Assembly (NCBI GenBank): GCA_022769565.1
Contig: JALEJQ010000082.1
Span: forward strand, 1-32,567
Length of the DNA: 32,567 nucleotides
Source of the DNA: Oscillospiraceae bacterium
GTDB lineage: Bacteria > Bacillota > Clostridia > Oscillospirales > Ruminococcaceae
Reading direction: 5' to 3'
Below the pieces are notes generated by a model, which searched no databases, was not told the DNA's origin, and saw nothing but the letters and a program-made list of their open reading frames with translations. The position numbers and the translations under genes are program-made. Below are positions 8,684 through 15,913 of this stretch, piece after piece (position 1 is the first letter of the stretch; each line of letters begins with the position of its first letter).

Positions 8684-9406
8684 GTGTACGCTTTTTCTGA
8701 AACGAATATCGGTCTGTCAAGAAAAGAAAATCAAGACAGAGTAAAAACTGCAGTTTTCGGAGATGACGCAGCTTTTGCCGTTATATGCGACGGTATGGGC
8801 GGAGAAAATGCGGGCGGCGAAGCCAGCGAAAAGGCTATCAACGTTATCTACGACAGGGTGACTAAGGTCTTCAGACGGGATTATGACGATAATTCTGTAA
8901 AAAATCTCCTTATCTCCGCCGTAACCACAGCCAACGCCGTAGTTTATGACCTTGCGTGGGCAAACCATGCAAAACAGGGCATGGGTACCACCTGCGTTCT
9001 TGCTCTGAGAACAGGAAACAAGCTTCACGTTGTAAGCGTAGGCGATTCAAGAGCATATCTTGTTGGAGAAAATATACACCAGATAACAAAAGACCACACC
9101 ATGGTCATGAGAATGTATGAAAACGGGGAAATAAGCAAAGAAGAATTAAAGCATCATCCCCAAAAGAATTATATAACGAGAGCGGTCGGAGTTGAAAGCA
9201 CGGTCCTGCCCGATTATTTCGTAATGGACTTAACGGAAGACTGTGCAGTCGTTCTCTGTTCGGACGGGTTGTCGAATTACTGCGACGATCAGGATATTGC
9301 CAGGATAGTTAAAACAAACAAGCCGGAAGCTATTGCTGAAAATCTTATAAGGGCTGCCCTTGAAAACGGCGGCAAGGATAATATTTCGGCTGCTGTTATC
9401 AAATAG
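8684..9406 (+). CDS. prpC: PP2C-type Ser/Thr protein phosphatase PrpC/Stp
   Basis: A 240-residue metal-dependent PP2C phosphatase. It starts with the bacterial signature SETNIGLSRKENQDR and has the metal-binding motifs DGMGGENAGG and GDSRAYL, SDGLSNY, and a final DNISAAV in place of the common DNxTxV. It is expected to reverse phosphorylation by the kinase encoded 31 bases downstream, the conserved prpC-prkC pair of Firmicutes. The start is GTG at 8684 after AAAGAGGTG. No transmembrane segment is present, so it acts in the cytoplasm. Confidence 0.94.
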   Translation: MYAFSETNIGLSRKENQDRVKTAVFGDDAAFAVICDGMGGENAGGEASEKAINVIYDRVTKVFRRDYDDNSVKNLLISAVTTANAVVYDLAWANHAKQGMGTTCVLALRTGNKLHVVSVGDSRAYLVGENIHQITKDHTMVMRMYENGEISKEELKHHPQKNYITRAVGVESTVLPDYFVMDLTEDCAVVLCSDGLSNYCDDQDIARIVKTNKPEAIAENLIRAALENGGKDNISAAVIK

Positions 9407-9437
9407 ATCATTTGTAATTAATACAGGAGTGAATTCA

Positions 9438-11681
9438 ATGGATAAAAACATTGGCAGAAAGCTGGACGGACGCTATGAAATAACCGAACTCATCGGAGTC
9501 GGCGGCATGGCTGACGTTTACAAAGCTACGGATATTCTTGAAGACCGTGTTGTCGCCGTAAAAATTCTTAAAAACGAATTTGCCGACAACGAGGACTTTG
9601 TAAGAAGATTCAGAAACGAATCAAAAGCTATTGCCGTTCTGTCCCATCCTAATATTGTCAAAATTTACGACGTCGGTTTTACCGATAAGATACAGTTTAT
9701 CGTTATGGAGTATATCGACGGGATAACCCTCAAAGAGTTTATAGAGCAGCAGGGAGTTCTGAAATGGAAGGATACCGTTCACTTTATCATTCAGATACTC
9801 AGGGCGCTCCAGCACGCTCACGACAGAGGGATCGTACACAGGGACATCAAACCCCAGAACATAATGCTTTTCCCTGACGGAACCATCAAGGTCATGGACT
9901 TCGGCATTGCACGCTTTGCAAGAGAAGAGGGCAAGACTATTTCCGATAAGGCTATCGGCTCCGTTCACTATATTAGCCCAGAACAGGCAAGAGGCGATAT
10001 TACCGACGAAAAGAGCGATATTTATTCTGTCGGAGTTATGATGTATGAGATGCTTACCGGAGTTAAGCCATTTGACGCCGATAATCCCGTTACCGTTGCT
10101 CTTATGCATATGCAGAACACCCCTAAGCCTCCCCGTGAGATAAACGATTCTATCCCGGAAGGACTTGAGGAAATCGTATTAAGGGCAATGCAGAAGGAAG
10201 CCTCCAAGCGTTATCAGTCTGCATCCGAAATGATAAAGGATATTGAAGAATTCAAGAAAAATCCCAGCATTGTTTTTGAATATAAGTATCTTACTGAGGA
10301 AAAGACCCAGTATTACAACGCAGGAGCGGTCTCCAAGGCTGCCGCAGCTGCTGCTTACGAAGCTAATTCAAACGAAAAGGGCAGTCATTATGCCGATAAA
10401 GGAGACGAGCGCAAAATTAAGACCAAAACTAAAGTCCGCAAAAAGGAACTGCCTGAGGAATACGAGGATTACAACGACTATGAAGAGGAAGAAAAGGTAT
10501 CAAAATCATCCTATTTTGTTGTAATTCTTACAGCTATCGCCGCAGGAATACTTATTATCGTTGTAGCGTTTATCGCCATAGCCTTTATGAAGGCGCTCAA
10601 TGTTGAAAAGACCGAGATAGGTCAGATGCCTAATATAGTCGGATACAGCTATCAGGAAGTAAAGACCTATTATGCAAATCTTTTTGAAGTTAACGTGGAA
10701 TCTCAGGAGTATTCTTCCGAATATCCCGAGGGTGCAATTATTTCCCAGAATCCGGCTGAGGGACGTGATTATCTTATCGGCAAGGCTGTCGTAAAGGTCA
10801 CTGTCAGCAAGGGTCCGAGAATGGTAACTATTCCTAACGTGTATGAGCTTGATTCCAATACTGCGCAGAGTATGCTTCACGACAACAACGGATTTAACGT
10901 TATAATCAAGAGCGTCTTTGACGATGAAGTTGATAAGGATACGGTAATAATGACCGATCCCCCGAGAAACGAACAGGCTGAATACGGTTCAACTGTTTAT
11001 CTTTATGTAAGCCGCGGTCCCGAGGAGCAGGATATTATTGTTCCCGATGTTGTGGGCTACGATATAGACGCAGCCAAGACTCTTCTCGGCGACAAGTTTA
11101 CCGTTCAGGTAATGAAGCAGGATTCCGCAGAGCCTGAAAATACCGTTATCGAACAGAGTATTCCTGCCATTGGCGACGACGGAAAATCAAACGTTGTTCC
11201 CATTAATTCAACAATTATTCTGACTGTAAGCACAGGTGTAGCGCCGGAAGCCGAAGAAGTCATAACCTTTAAGATACCCAGCGGCATAAACGGCGGTTCG
11301 GCGACCTTCAACTGCTATTATAACGGCAATATCGTCGGAACCGAGAAGATAGATAATGTTGCCTATGCTTCCACTGTTTCCATCACCATTAAGGGAAGCG
11401 GTATGCAGAAGATCATGCTTGAAGCTGTCAATAATGATACTAAGGAAAGCGCTACTATCGGAGAATATACCGTTGATTATGAAGCAGGTACAGTTACTGA
11501 GACCAGCTTTGAAAAGAAGATATTTAAAAATCTGTTTGCCGATGAGGAAGAAACAACTACTCAGAATAATGAACCTCTGCCTCCTTCGGGAAATGACGAC
11601 AATGACGGAAATGTAAGCGAAGATGACGTTATCGACCTTGATGACGATGATTTCTGGGAAAGTATCTTAAATGGCTATTAA
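9438..11681 (+). CDS. prkC: PASTA-domain Ser/Thr protein kinase PrkC
   Basis: Membrane kinase that senses muropeptides or lipid II through extracellular PASTA repeats and controls cell wall, growth and spore germination in related bacteria. The frame is open from 9360, but ATG at 9438 with AGGAG upstream gives the standard start (747 residues). It has the Gly-rich loop GVGGMADVY near 20-28, Lys42, HRDIKPQN at 134-141 and DFG at 154-156. A charged juxtamembrane linker comes next, then one transmembrane helix at about 359-384 and three PASTA repeats at roughly 393-600. After these comes a further domain of about 80 residues, then an acidic low-complexity tail (DDNDGN, DLDDDDFW). The extra C-terminal part is not a PASTA repeat I recognise; an Ig-like fold is a guess. 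Confidence 0.94.
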   Translation: MDKNIGRKLDGRYEITELIGVGGMADVYKATDILEDRVVAVKILKNEFADNEDFVRRFRNESKAIAVLSHPNIVKIYDVGFTDKIQFIVMEYIDGITLKEFIEQQGVLKWKDTVHFIIQILRALQHAHDRGIVHRDIKPQNIMLFPDGTIKVMDFGIARFAREEGKTISDKAIGSVHYISPEQARGDITDEKSDIYSVGVMMYEMLTGVKPFDADNPVTVALMHMQNTPKPPREINDSIPEGLEEIVLRAMQKEASKRYQSASEMIKDIEEFKKNPSIVFEYKYLTEEKTQYYNAGAVSKAAAAAAYEANSNEKGSHYADKGDERKIKTKTKVRKKELPEEYEDYNDYEEEEKVSKSSYFVVILTAIAAGILIIVVAFIAIAFMKALNVEKTEIGQMPNIVGYSYQEVKTYYANLFEVNVESQEYSSEYPEGAIISQNPAEGRDYLIGKAVVKVTVSKGPRMVTIPNVYELDSNTAQSMLHDNNGFNVIIKSVFDDEVDKDTVIMTDPPRNEQAEYGSTVYLYVSRGPEEQDIIVPDVVGYDIDAAKTLLGDKFTVQVMKQDSAEPENTVIEQSIPAIGDDGKSNVVPINSTIILTVSTGVAPEAEEVITFKIPSGINGGSATFNCYYNGNIVGTEKIDNVAYASTVSITIKGSGMQKIMLEAVNNDTKESATIGEYTVDYEAGTVTETSFEKKIFKNLFADEEETTTQNNEPLPPSGNDDNDGNVSEDDVIDLDDDDFWESILNGY

Positions 11682-11711
11682 TTTATGATTTTTGCACAGG
11701 ACAGGTTAATT

Positions 11712-12605
11712 ATGGAATCAAACGGACTTGTAATAAAATCTATCGGGGGACTCTATTATGTGGAGTCCCCTTTGGGCGTTATTGAATGTAAAGCAAGGGG
11801 AATATTCCGCAAGCAGAATATTTCTCCCTGCGTCGGGGATAATGTCAAAATTACGGAAATACAGGATAACAGAGGTGTCATATCGGAAATTCTGCCGAGA
11901 AAGAACAGTATCATAAGACCACCTCTTGCAAATCTTGATCATATTATTTTCGTAGTTTCCACCTGCGAACCCTCTCCGAATTTTACTCTTCTCGATAAGT
12001 TTATCGCCATTGCTTCCTATAAAAAAATCGGGAGCATTATTGCCGTTACAAAAAATGACTTGAAATTTGACGAACGAATAGCGGAAATTTACCGCAATTC
12101 GGGGGCGGAGGTCTTTATGATAGACTATGACGAGCCTTCGTCTTACGGTGCGTTGTATGATAAAATGAGCGGAAAGCTGTGTGCTTTTACAGGCAATACA
12201 GGAGCAGGAAAGTCAACGCTTCTGAATCATCTTGATACGGAAACCGTGCATGAAACGGGAGAAATAAGCCGCAAACTGGGACGAGGCAGGCACACTACTC
12301 GTCATGTTGAGCTTTTCAAGCTGAAAAACGGTGCTTATATTGCTGATACTCCCGGTTTTTCCACCTTTGAAACAAACAAGTATGATATTATTCTGAAAGA
12401 CGATCTGGCAGATTGCTTTAACGAGTTTGCCGAGTTTGATACAAAATGCAGATTCCAGGATTGTTCCCATACAAAGGAAAAGGGCTGTGCTGTTATTGAA
12501 GCGGTAAATAACGGGGTAATTCCAAGATCAAGGTACGACAGCTATGTTGAAATGTACGAAGAAGCAAAGCAGATAAAAGAATGGGAAATTAAGGACAAGC
12601 TATAA
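11712..12605 (+). CDS. rsgA: Ribosome small subunit-dependent GTPase RsgA
   Basis: Circularly permuted GTPase that checks late 30S subunit maturation. ATG at 11712 (297 residues) is chosen over the in-frame ATG at 11685 because ACAGGACAGG lies 6 bases before it and the N-terminus then fits the family. The OB-fold N-terminus is followed by the permuted GTPase motifs: G4 TKND, then G1 GNTGAGKST, the RHTTRH switch segment and G3 DTPGF. The C-terminal zinc site has cysteines in CRFQDCSH and GCAV. It follows prkC, as cpgA does in B. subtilis. Its stop codon shares one base with the thiN start; the rpe gene that often intervenes is absent. Confidence 0.95.
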   Translation: MESNGLVIKSIGGLYYVESPLGVIECKARGIFRKQNISPCVGDNVKITEIQDNRGVISEILPRKNSIIRPPLANLDHIIFVVSTCEPSPNFTLLDKFIAIASYKKIGSIIAVTKNDLKFDERIAEIYRNSGAEVFMIDYDEPSSYGALYDKMSGKLCAFTGNTGAGKSTLLNHLDTETVHETGEISRKLGRGRHTTRHVELFKLKNGAYIADTPGFSTFETNKYDIILKDDLADCFNEFAEFDTKCRFQDCSHTKEKGCAVIEAVNNGVIPRSRYDSYVEMYEEAKQIKEWEIKDKL

Positions 12606-13222
12606 TGAAGGAATGCTGGATCTTCGGGAGCGCCGATACAAGCGGTATCGATGCAGCTTTGATACCCCAAAACGCATATATTATCGCCGCCGATGGAGGA
12701 TATGCCCGTTTAAAGGCTATGGGAATAAACCCCGATATTGTACTGGGCGATTTTGACAGTTTAAAGGGAGAAGTTCCCAAGGACTGCGAGGTAATGACCG
12801 TTCCATGCGAGAAGGACGATACGGATATGCTGCTTGCTGTCAGAAAGGCTCTGGCAGCAGGATACAGCTATATTACGCTTTGTGGTGCTCTGGGCGGCAG
12901 ATTTGACCACACCTTTGCCAATATTCAGACCCTGGAGTTCATTGCCGAAAACGGGGGAGAGGGAACTATATTTTCCTGCGATAATATAATAATGCTTCAA
13001 AGCATCGGAAAAAGGCAGTATAAAAGAAAAAACGGGTGGTATTTCTCGATTTTTTCCCTTACGGATGAAACTGTTGTTACATCCCGCGGCACAAAATACG
13101 ACCTTTCCGACTATCCGCTTAAAAGGAGCTTTCCCCTTGGCGTAAGCAACGAAATTACGGAAAAATATGCGGATATTGAAGTAAAAAAAGGAAAACTGCT
13201 TGTAGTTTTCTCCAAAAAATAG
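12605..13222 (+). CDS. thiN: Thiamine pyrophosphokinase
   Basis: Transfers pyrophosphate from ATP to thiamine to make thiamine diphosphate. The 205-residue protein has the expected motifs: AADGGYARL near residue 30, GDFDSL near 50, and KDDTDMLLA near 70 for metal and ATP binding, then LGGRFDH. The C-terminal beta-rich thiamine-binding part is present and of normal length. It overlaps rsgA by one base, so the two are translationally coupled. The pairing of rsgA, thiN and then spoVM matches the B. subtilis cpgA-rpe-yloS-spoVM order with rpe lost. Confidence 0.93.
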   Translation: MKECWIFGSADTSGIDAALIPQNAYIIAADGGYARLKAMGINPDIVLGDFDSLKGEVPKDCEVMTVPCEKDDTDMLLAVRKALAAGYSYITLCGALGGRFDHTFANIQTLEFIAENGGEGTIFSCDNIIMLQSIGKRQYKRKNGWYFSIFSLTDETVVTSRGTKYDLSDYPLKRSFPLGVSNEITEKYADIEVKKGKLLVVFSKK

Positions 13223-13233
13223 ATTTTGCCAAT

Positions 13234-13261
13234 CACCAATTTTCCATGCCGGCATAATATA
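13234..13261 (+). promoter_or_regulatory. Possible sporulation-type promoter before spoVM
   Basis: CATAATATA at 13253-13261 fits the late mother-cell -10 pattern CATAnnnTA, and CACC at 13234-13237 lies 15 bases upstream, where sigma-K sites have an AC core. The match to sigma-E, which drives spoVM in B. subtilis, is poorer because no good -35 is seen. AT-rich sequence can give such matches by chance. Confidence 0.3.
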
Positions 13262-13269
13262 TATCAAAG

Positions 13270-13289
13270 AACGCAGTGTCAGCGTTTTT
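13270..13289 (+). terminator. Weak hairpin with T run between thiN and spoVM
   Basis: AACGC at 13270-13274 pairs with GCGTT at 13282-13286 around a 7-base loop, followed by TTTTTA. The stem is only 5 pairs, so it may be a partial terminator or an incidental leader structure of spoVM. Confidence 0.35.
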
Positions 13290-13310
13290 AATTATTATGG
13301 AGGAGTACAT

Positions 13311-13400
13311 ATGAAAATTGTTGTGATCAAAAGCCCGAAGCTGCTCTCAAACTTTTTCAGGATCGTTTTCAAAATCCGCAGGGATGATGACAACGGCTGA
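13311..13400 (+). CDS. spoVM: SpoVM spore coat-anchoring peptide
   Basis: A 29-residue peptide beginning MKIVVIKSPKLLSNFFRI. B. subtilis SpoVM is 26 residues and begins MKFYTIKLPKFLGG; the pattern MK, IK at 6-7, Pro9, Lys10 and a following amphipathic helix with basic end agrees. SpoVM is an amphipathic helix that prefers convex membrane and recruits SpoIVA to the forespore surface, starting coat and cortex assembly. A strong ribosome binding site (TGGAGGAG) stands 6-7 bases before the ATG. The position just after thiN is the conserved one. It ends DDDNG, a slightly longer acidic tail than the Bacillus protein. Short length limits certainty, but context, ribosome site and Pro9 together are persuasive. 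Confidence 0.85.
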   Translation: MKIVVIKSPKLLSNFFRIVFKIRRDDDNG

Positions 13401-13403
13401 ACA

Positions 13404-13440
13404 AAGCCGCCGTAAGATCAATTCTTCGGCGGCTTCTTGT
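13404..13440. terminator. Bidirectional terminator between spoVM and xer
   Basis: AAGCCGCCG at 13404-13412 pairs perfectly with CGGCGGCTT at 13427-13435 around a 14-base loop, followed by CTTGTTATTTTT on the plus strand. The minus-strand recombinase ends inside the loop (stop at 13418-13420), so part of the stem is coding for its last residues (PPKN). It likely stops transcription from both convergent genes. Confidence 0.75.
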
Positions 13441-14422
13441 TATTTTTGATATTTGCAAGAGGCGAGGCGTCCATAGCTGCTTTAAGGTCGTCGTTTGAAA
13501 CGTGAGTATAAATTTCCGTGGTGGAAATGCTTTTGTGCCCAAGTATCTCCTTCAGCATAAGCGTGTCAACGTTGCCGTGCTGGTACATAAGGGTGGCGGC
13601 GGTATGGCGGAGCTTATGTGTAGACAAGCCTCTGTTGTCAAGATTGCTGTCCTTCAGTGCGTTATCTACTATCTGCTCAACACGGCGGTTGCTAATGCGT
13701 GTGCCCTGTTTGCTCAGAAACAGCGCATTAGGCTCCTTTTCCGACTGCTTTCTTGTGGGAAGATAGCTGACGATAGCGTCTGTGCAGGCGTCATTGATGT
13801 GGATTATGCGTTCCTTGTTTCCCTTTCCCAGCAGGCGCATGGAACGCTCGTCAATGTTCACATCCTGAAGATTAAGTCCCACAAGCTCGCTCAGACGCAT
13901 TCCGCAGTTGATGAAAAGGGTAACTATACAGTAATCACGGAGATAATAGGGGTCGTCGGGGTTCATATTTTCAAGAAGATTGATGCTTTCGTCAAGTGTA
14001 AGGAATTTTGGCAGGTGATCGGGCATTTTAGGATAATCAACGTCCTTGATGGGGTCGCTGTCTATCATGTTAAGGTCACGGTAAAGGCATTTGAAAAACA
14101 TTCTCAGCGAAGCAAGTTTTCTGTGTCTTGTCTTTGCGGTGTTGCCACGTTCCGAAGCTACATAGTTAAGGTACTGGAGAGCGTCCAGCTTTGTAAAATT
14201 CTTTATATATTCAAGGGGAACGTCCTTTATCTCAATAAACTTGAATGGAGTATCGGGCTTGACCACTCCGTTTTTTACTTTAAGGTAACGCAGAAAAAGC
14301 CGCAGGTCAAAATAATATGCTTCAATGGTTTTTTCTGATTTCAGACGTACTACACGCTGATATGTAAAATAATCGTTTAAAAAGTAAGGGCATTCAGAAG
14401 GATCGATTTTAATAATTACCAC
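13418..14422 (-). CDS. Tyrosine recombinase, XerC/XerD-like
   Basis: A 334-residue tyrosine site-specific recombinase with an N-terminal SAM-like core-binding domain (about residues 15-120). The complete catalytic set is Arg176 in GMRLSEL, Lys200 in GKGNK, His269 and Arg272 in HKLRH, His296 in GHKS and nucleophile Tyr305 in IYTH. It may resolve chromosome dimers at dif. No other integrase gene, cargo or att-like repeat is nearby, so a housekeeping Xer role is likelier than an integrated element, but I cannot tell XerC from XerD. The start is uncertain: GTG at 14422 has GGGA directly against it, which is too close for an ideal site. A strong minus-strand promoter lies upstream. Confidence 0.85.
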   Translation of the reverse strand: MVIIKIDPSECPYFLNDYFTYQRVVRLKSEKTIEAYYFDLRLFLRYLKVKNGVVKPDTPFKFIEIKDVPLEYIKNFTKLDALQYLNYVASERGNTAKTRHRKLASLRMFFKCLYRDLNMIDSDPIKDVDYPKMPDHLPKFLTLDESINLLENMNPDDPYYLRDYCIVTLFINCGMRLSELVGLNLQDVNIDERSMRLLGKGNKERIIHINDACTDAIVSYLPTRKQSEKEPNALFLSKQGTRISNRRVEQIVDNALKDSNLDNRGLSTHKLRHTAATLMYQHGNVDTLMLKEILGHKSISTTEIYTHVSNDDLKAAMDASPLANIKNNKKPPKN

Positions 14423-14472
14423 TCCCTGACAGGTATTTTAACAGTATAATAATACATATTTTGTACACATTA

Positions 14473-14501
14473 ATTGTAATATGAAAAAAATACTTTGTCA
14501 A
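14473..14501 (-). promoter_or_regulatory. Sigma-A promoter for the Xer recombinase
   Basis: Reading the minus strand, a perfect TTGACA (14496-14501) and TACAAT (14473-14478) are exactly 17 bases apart. The start would be near 14466, giving a leader of roughly 45 bases. This shows the recombinase has its own promoter, divergent from the ymfF operon. Confidence 0.75.
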
Positions 14502-14544
14502 GAAGTAAAAATTTGTTTCAGCTATGGTATTTTAAAAAAATATG

Positions 14545-14553
14545 TGCTATAAT
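14545..14553 (+). promoter_or_regulatory. Extended -10 promoter for the ymfF-ymfH-lgt-folD operon
   Basis: TGCTATAAT at 14545-14553 is an extended -10 (TGnTATAAT). No good -35 is seen at the right distance, as is normal for this promoter type. Transcription would begin near 14560, leaving a leader of about 80 bases before ymfF. Confidence 0.6.
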
Positions 14554-14572
14554 TAAAAAGACTTGTTAAAAT

Positions 14573-14611
14573 AAAGAAAAAGTACACGCTTACGGCTGAA
14601 ACTTTTTCTTT
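14573..14611 (+). other. Perfect 11-bp inverted repeat in the ymfF leader
   Basis: AAAGAAAAAGT at 14573-14583 is the exact reverse complement of ACTTTTTCTTT at 14601-14611, with 17 bases between. It lies between the probable start site and the ribosome binding site (TAGGAG at 14625-14630), and a T6 run follows at 14616. The stem has only two G-C pairs. It could be a leader hairpin, a weak attenuator, a minus-strand terminator or a protein-binding dyad. Confidence 0.5.
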
Positions 14612-14638
14612 GGGCATTTTTTCATAGGAGTGATATTA

Positions 14639-15913
14639 TTGAAAATACGATACGATCGTGAAAAAATCGGTGAGGGCATTCATTTTACAACCATAATAAA
14701 CGAGTGTCAGAAAACAAATACGCTTATCGTTCATCTTGTGACTGAGCTTACACGGGATAAAGCGGCACTTAATGCAGTTATACCCTATGTTATTTCGGAC
14801 AGCAGCAGCGAGTACAAGTCCATAACGGAGCTTAACAGAAAGCTCTCTGAGCTTTACGGTGCTTCTCTCAGGGGAGCTGTGTCAAAGCTGGGTGACAGCC
14901 AGGTCGTTTCGCTTATGTCAAGCTGCATAAACGACCGTTATACCTTTGACGGTGAAGAAATTACCGGAAAGACCACCGAAGTCCTTATGGGCTGCCTTAC
15001 AAAGCCTTATGTTGAAAACGGAGGATTCTTTGAAAGTGATTTTAACCTTAAAAAGCAGGAGCTTATAGACGATATTGACGCAGAAATAAATGAAAAGCGT
15101 TCATATGCGTTCAGACGTGCAGGCGAAACTATCTACAAGAATGAGCCCTGTGCGATTTCCGCTAAAGGCGACAGAAGTTCTGCGGAAAAAATAACCTCCG
15201 CAGCTGCTTATGAGCAGTATAAAGAGCTTATGAAGACTGCTCAGATAGAAATTACTTTTGTAGGCGCTTCCGAACCCGATGACAGCGTTAAGAAAATGAT
15301 AAAAGATAGTATGTCGGGCATCGAGCGTTCCTACAAGGGCGACAATAGCTCGGAGCTTTCCAAAGCCAAGGATACAGTGGAGCGTGTTTCCGAACAGCTT
15401 GACGTTGTTCAGAGCAAAATGGTAATGGCGTTTAAGTCCGATTGCAGTAATATTCAGGCGATGAAGCTGATGAGCGCTGTATTCGGCGGAACTCCTTTCT
15501 CAAAGCTGTTCCTTAACGTTCGTGAAAAGCTGAGTCTTTGCTATTACTGCTCTTCCGGCTACAACGATAAAAAAGGCGTTCTTATTGTAGACAGCGGTGT
15601 GGAGCATTCCAACCTTGAAAAAGCGGAAGCGGAAATACTCAATCAGCTTGAAGCTGTAAAACGTGGAGATTTTACCGACAGTGAGATAAACGAAGCCCGT
15701 CTTGCCATTATCAATTCGCTGAGAAGCGTTAATGACGGCGCACGTTCAATTGCCGACTGGTATTTCAAGCAGAATTATTCCGGCTTATCCAATTCTCCGG
15801 AAGATGAAATTGAAAAGCTGTACTCCGTGACAAGAGAGGACATTATTGAAGCTGCAGGATCCCTTACACTTGATACTGTGTATGTTCTTACCGGAAAGGA
15901 GAATGCTGAATGA
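14639..15913 (+). CDS. ymfF: M16-like protein YmfF (EF-P aminopentanol modification-associated)
   Basis: A protein of 424 residues from the M16 (insulinase-like) peptidase family that lacks the zinc HxxEH motif, so it is expected to be the non-catalytic partner of the next gene. The pair corresponds to B. subtilis YmfF/YmfH (spelled YfmF/YfmH in some databases), needed for 5-aminopentanol modification of elongation factor P. The frame opens at GTG 14630, but TTG at 14639 is chosen because TAGGAG at 14625-14630 would overlap the GTG and is 8 bases from the TTG. The stop overlaps the ymfH start (ATGA). It likely forms a heterodimer with YmfH; its substrate is unknown. Confidence 0.85.
   Translation: MKIRYDREKIGEGIHFTTIINECQKTNTLIVHLVTELTRDKAALNAVIPYVISDSSSEYKSITELNRKLSELYGASLRGAVSKLGDSQVVSLMSSCINDRYTFDGEEITGKTTEVLMGCLTKPYVENGGFFESDFNLKKQELIDDIDAEINEKRSYAFRRAGETIYKNEPCAISAKGDRSSAEKITSAAAYEQYKELMKTAQIEITFVGASEPDDSVKKMIKDSMSGIERSYKGDNSSELSKAKDTVERVSEQLDVVQSKMVMAFKSDCSNIQAMKLMSAVFGGTPFSKLFLNVREKLSLCYYCSSGYNDKKGVLIVDSGVEHSNLEKAEAEILNQLEAVKRGDFTDSEINEARLAIINSLRSVNDGARSIADWYFKQNYSGLSNSPEDEIEKLYSVTREDIIEAAGSLTLDTVYVLTGKENAE

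Noticed and set aside
11746-11770. Perfect 8-bp hairpin GGGGACTC/GAGTCCCC with 9-base loop early in rsgA
   Set aside because: It falls in codons for the conserved GxYYV segment of RsgA and is followed by only three Ts, so coding constraint and chance explain it well enough.
13502-14338. A 278-codon plus-strand open frame opposite the tyrosine recombinase
   Set aside because: It is the mirror of a gene with all catalytic residues, has no recognisable domains, and lacks a ribosome binding site.
13418-14422. Prophage or integrative element marked by the integrase
   Set aside because: No phage, plasmid or cargo genes and no att-like direct repeats nearby; all neighbours are core genes in conserved order.
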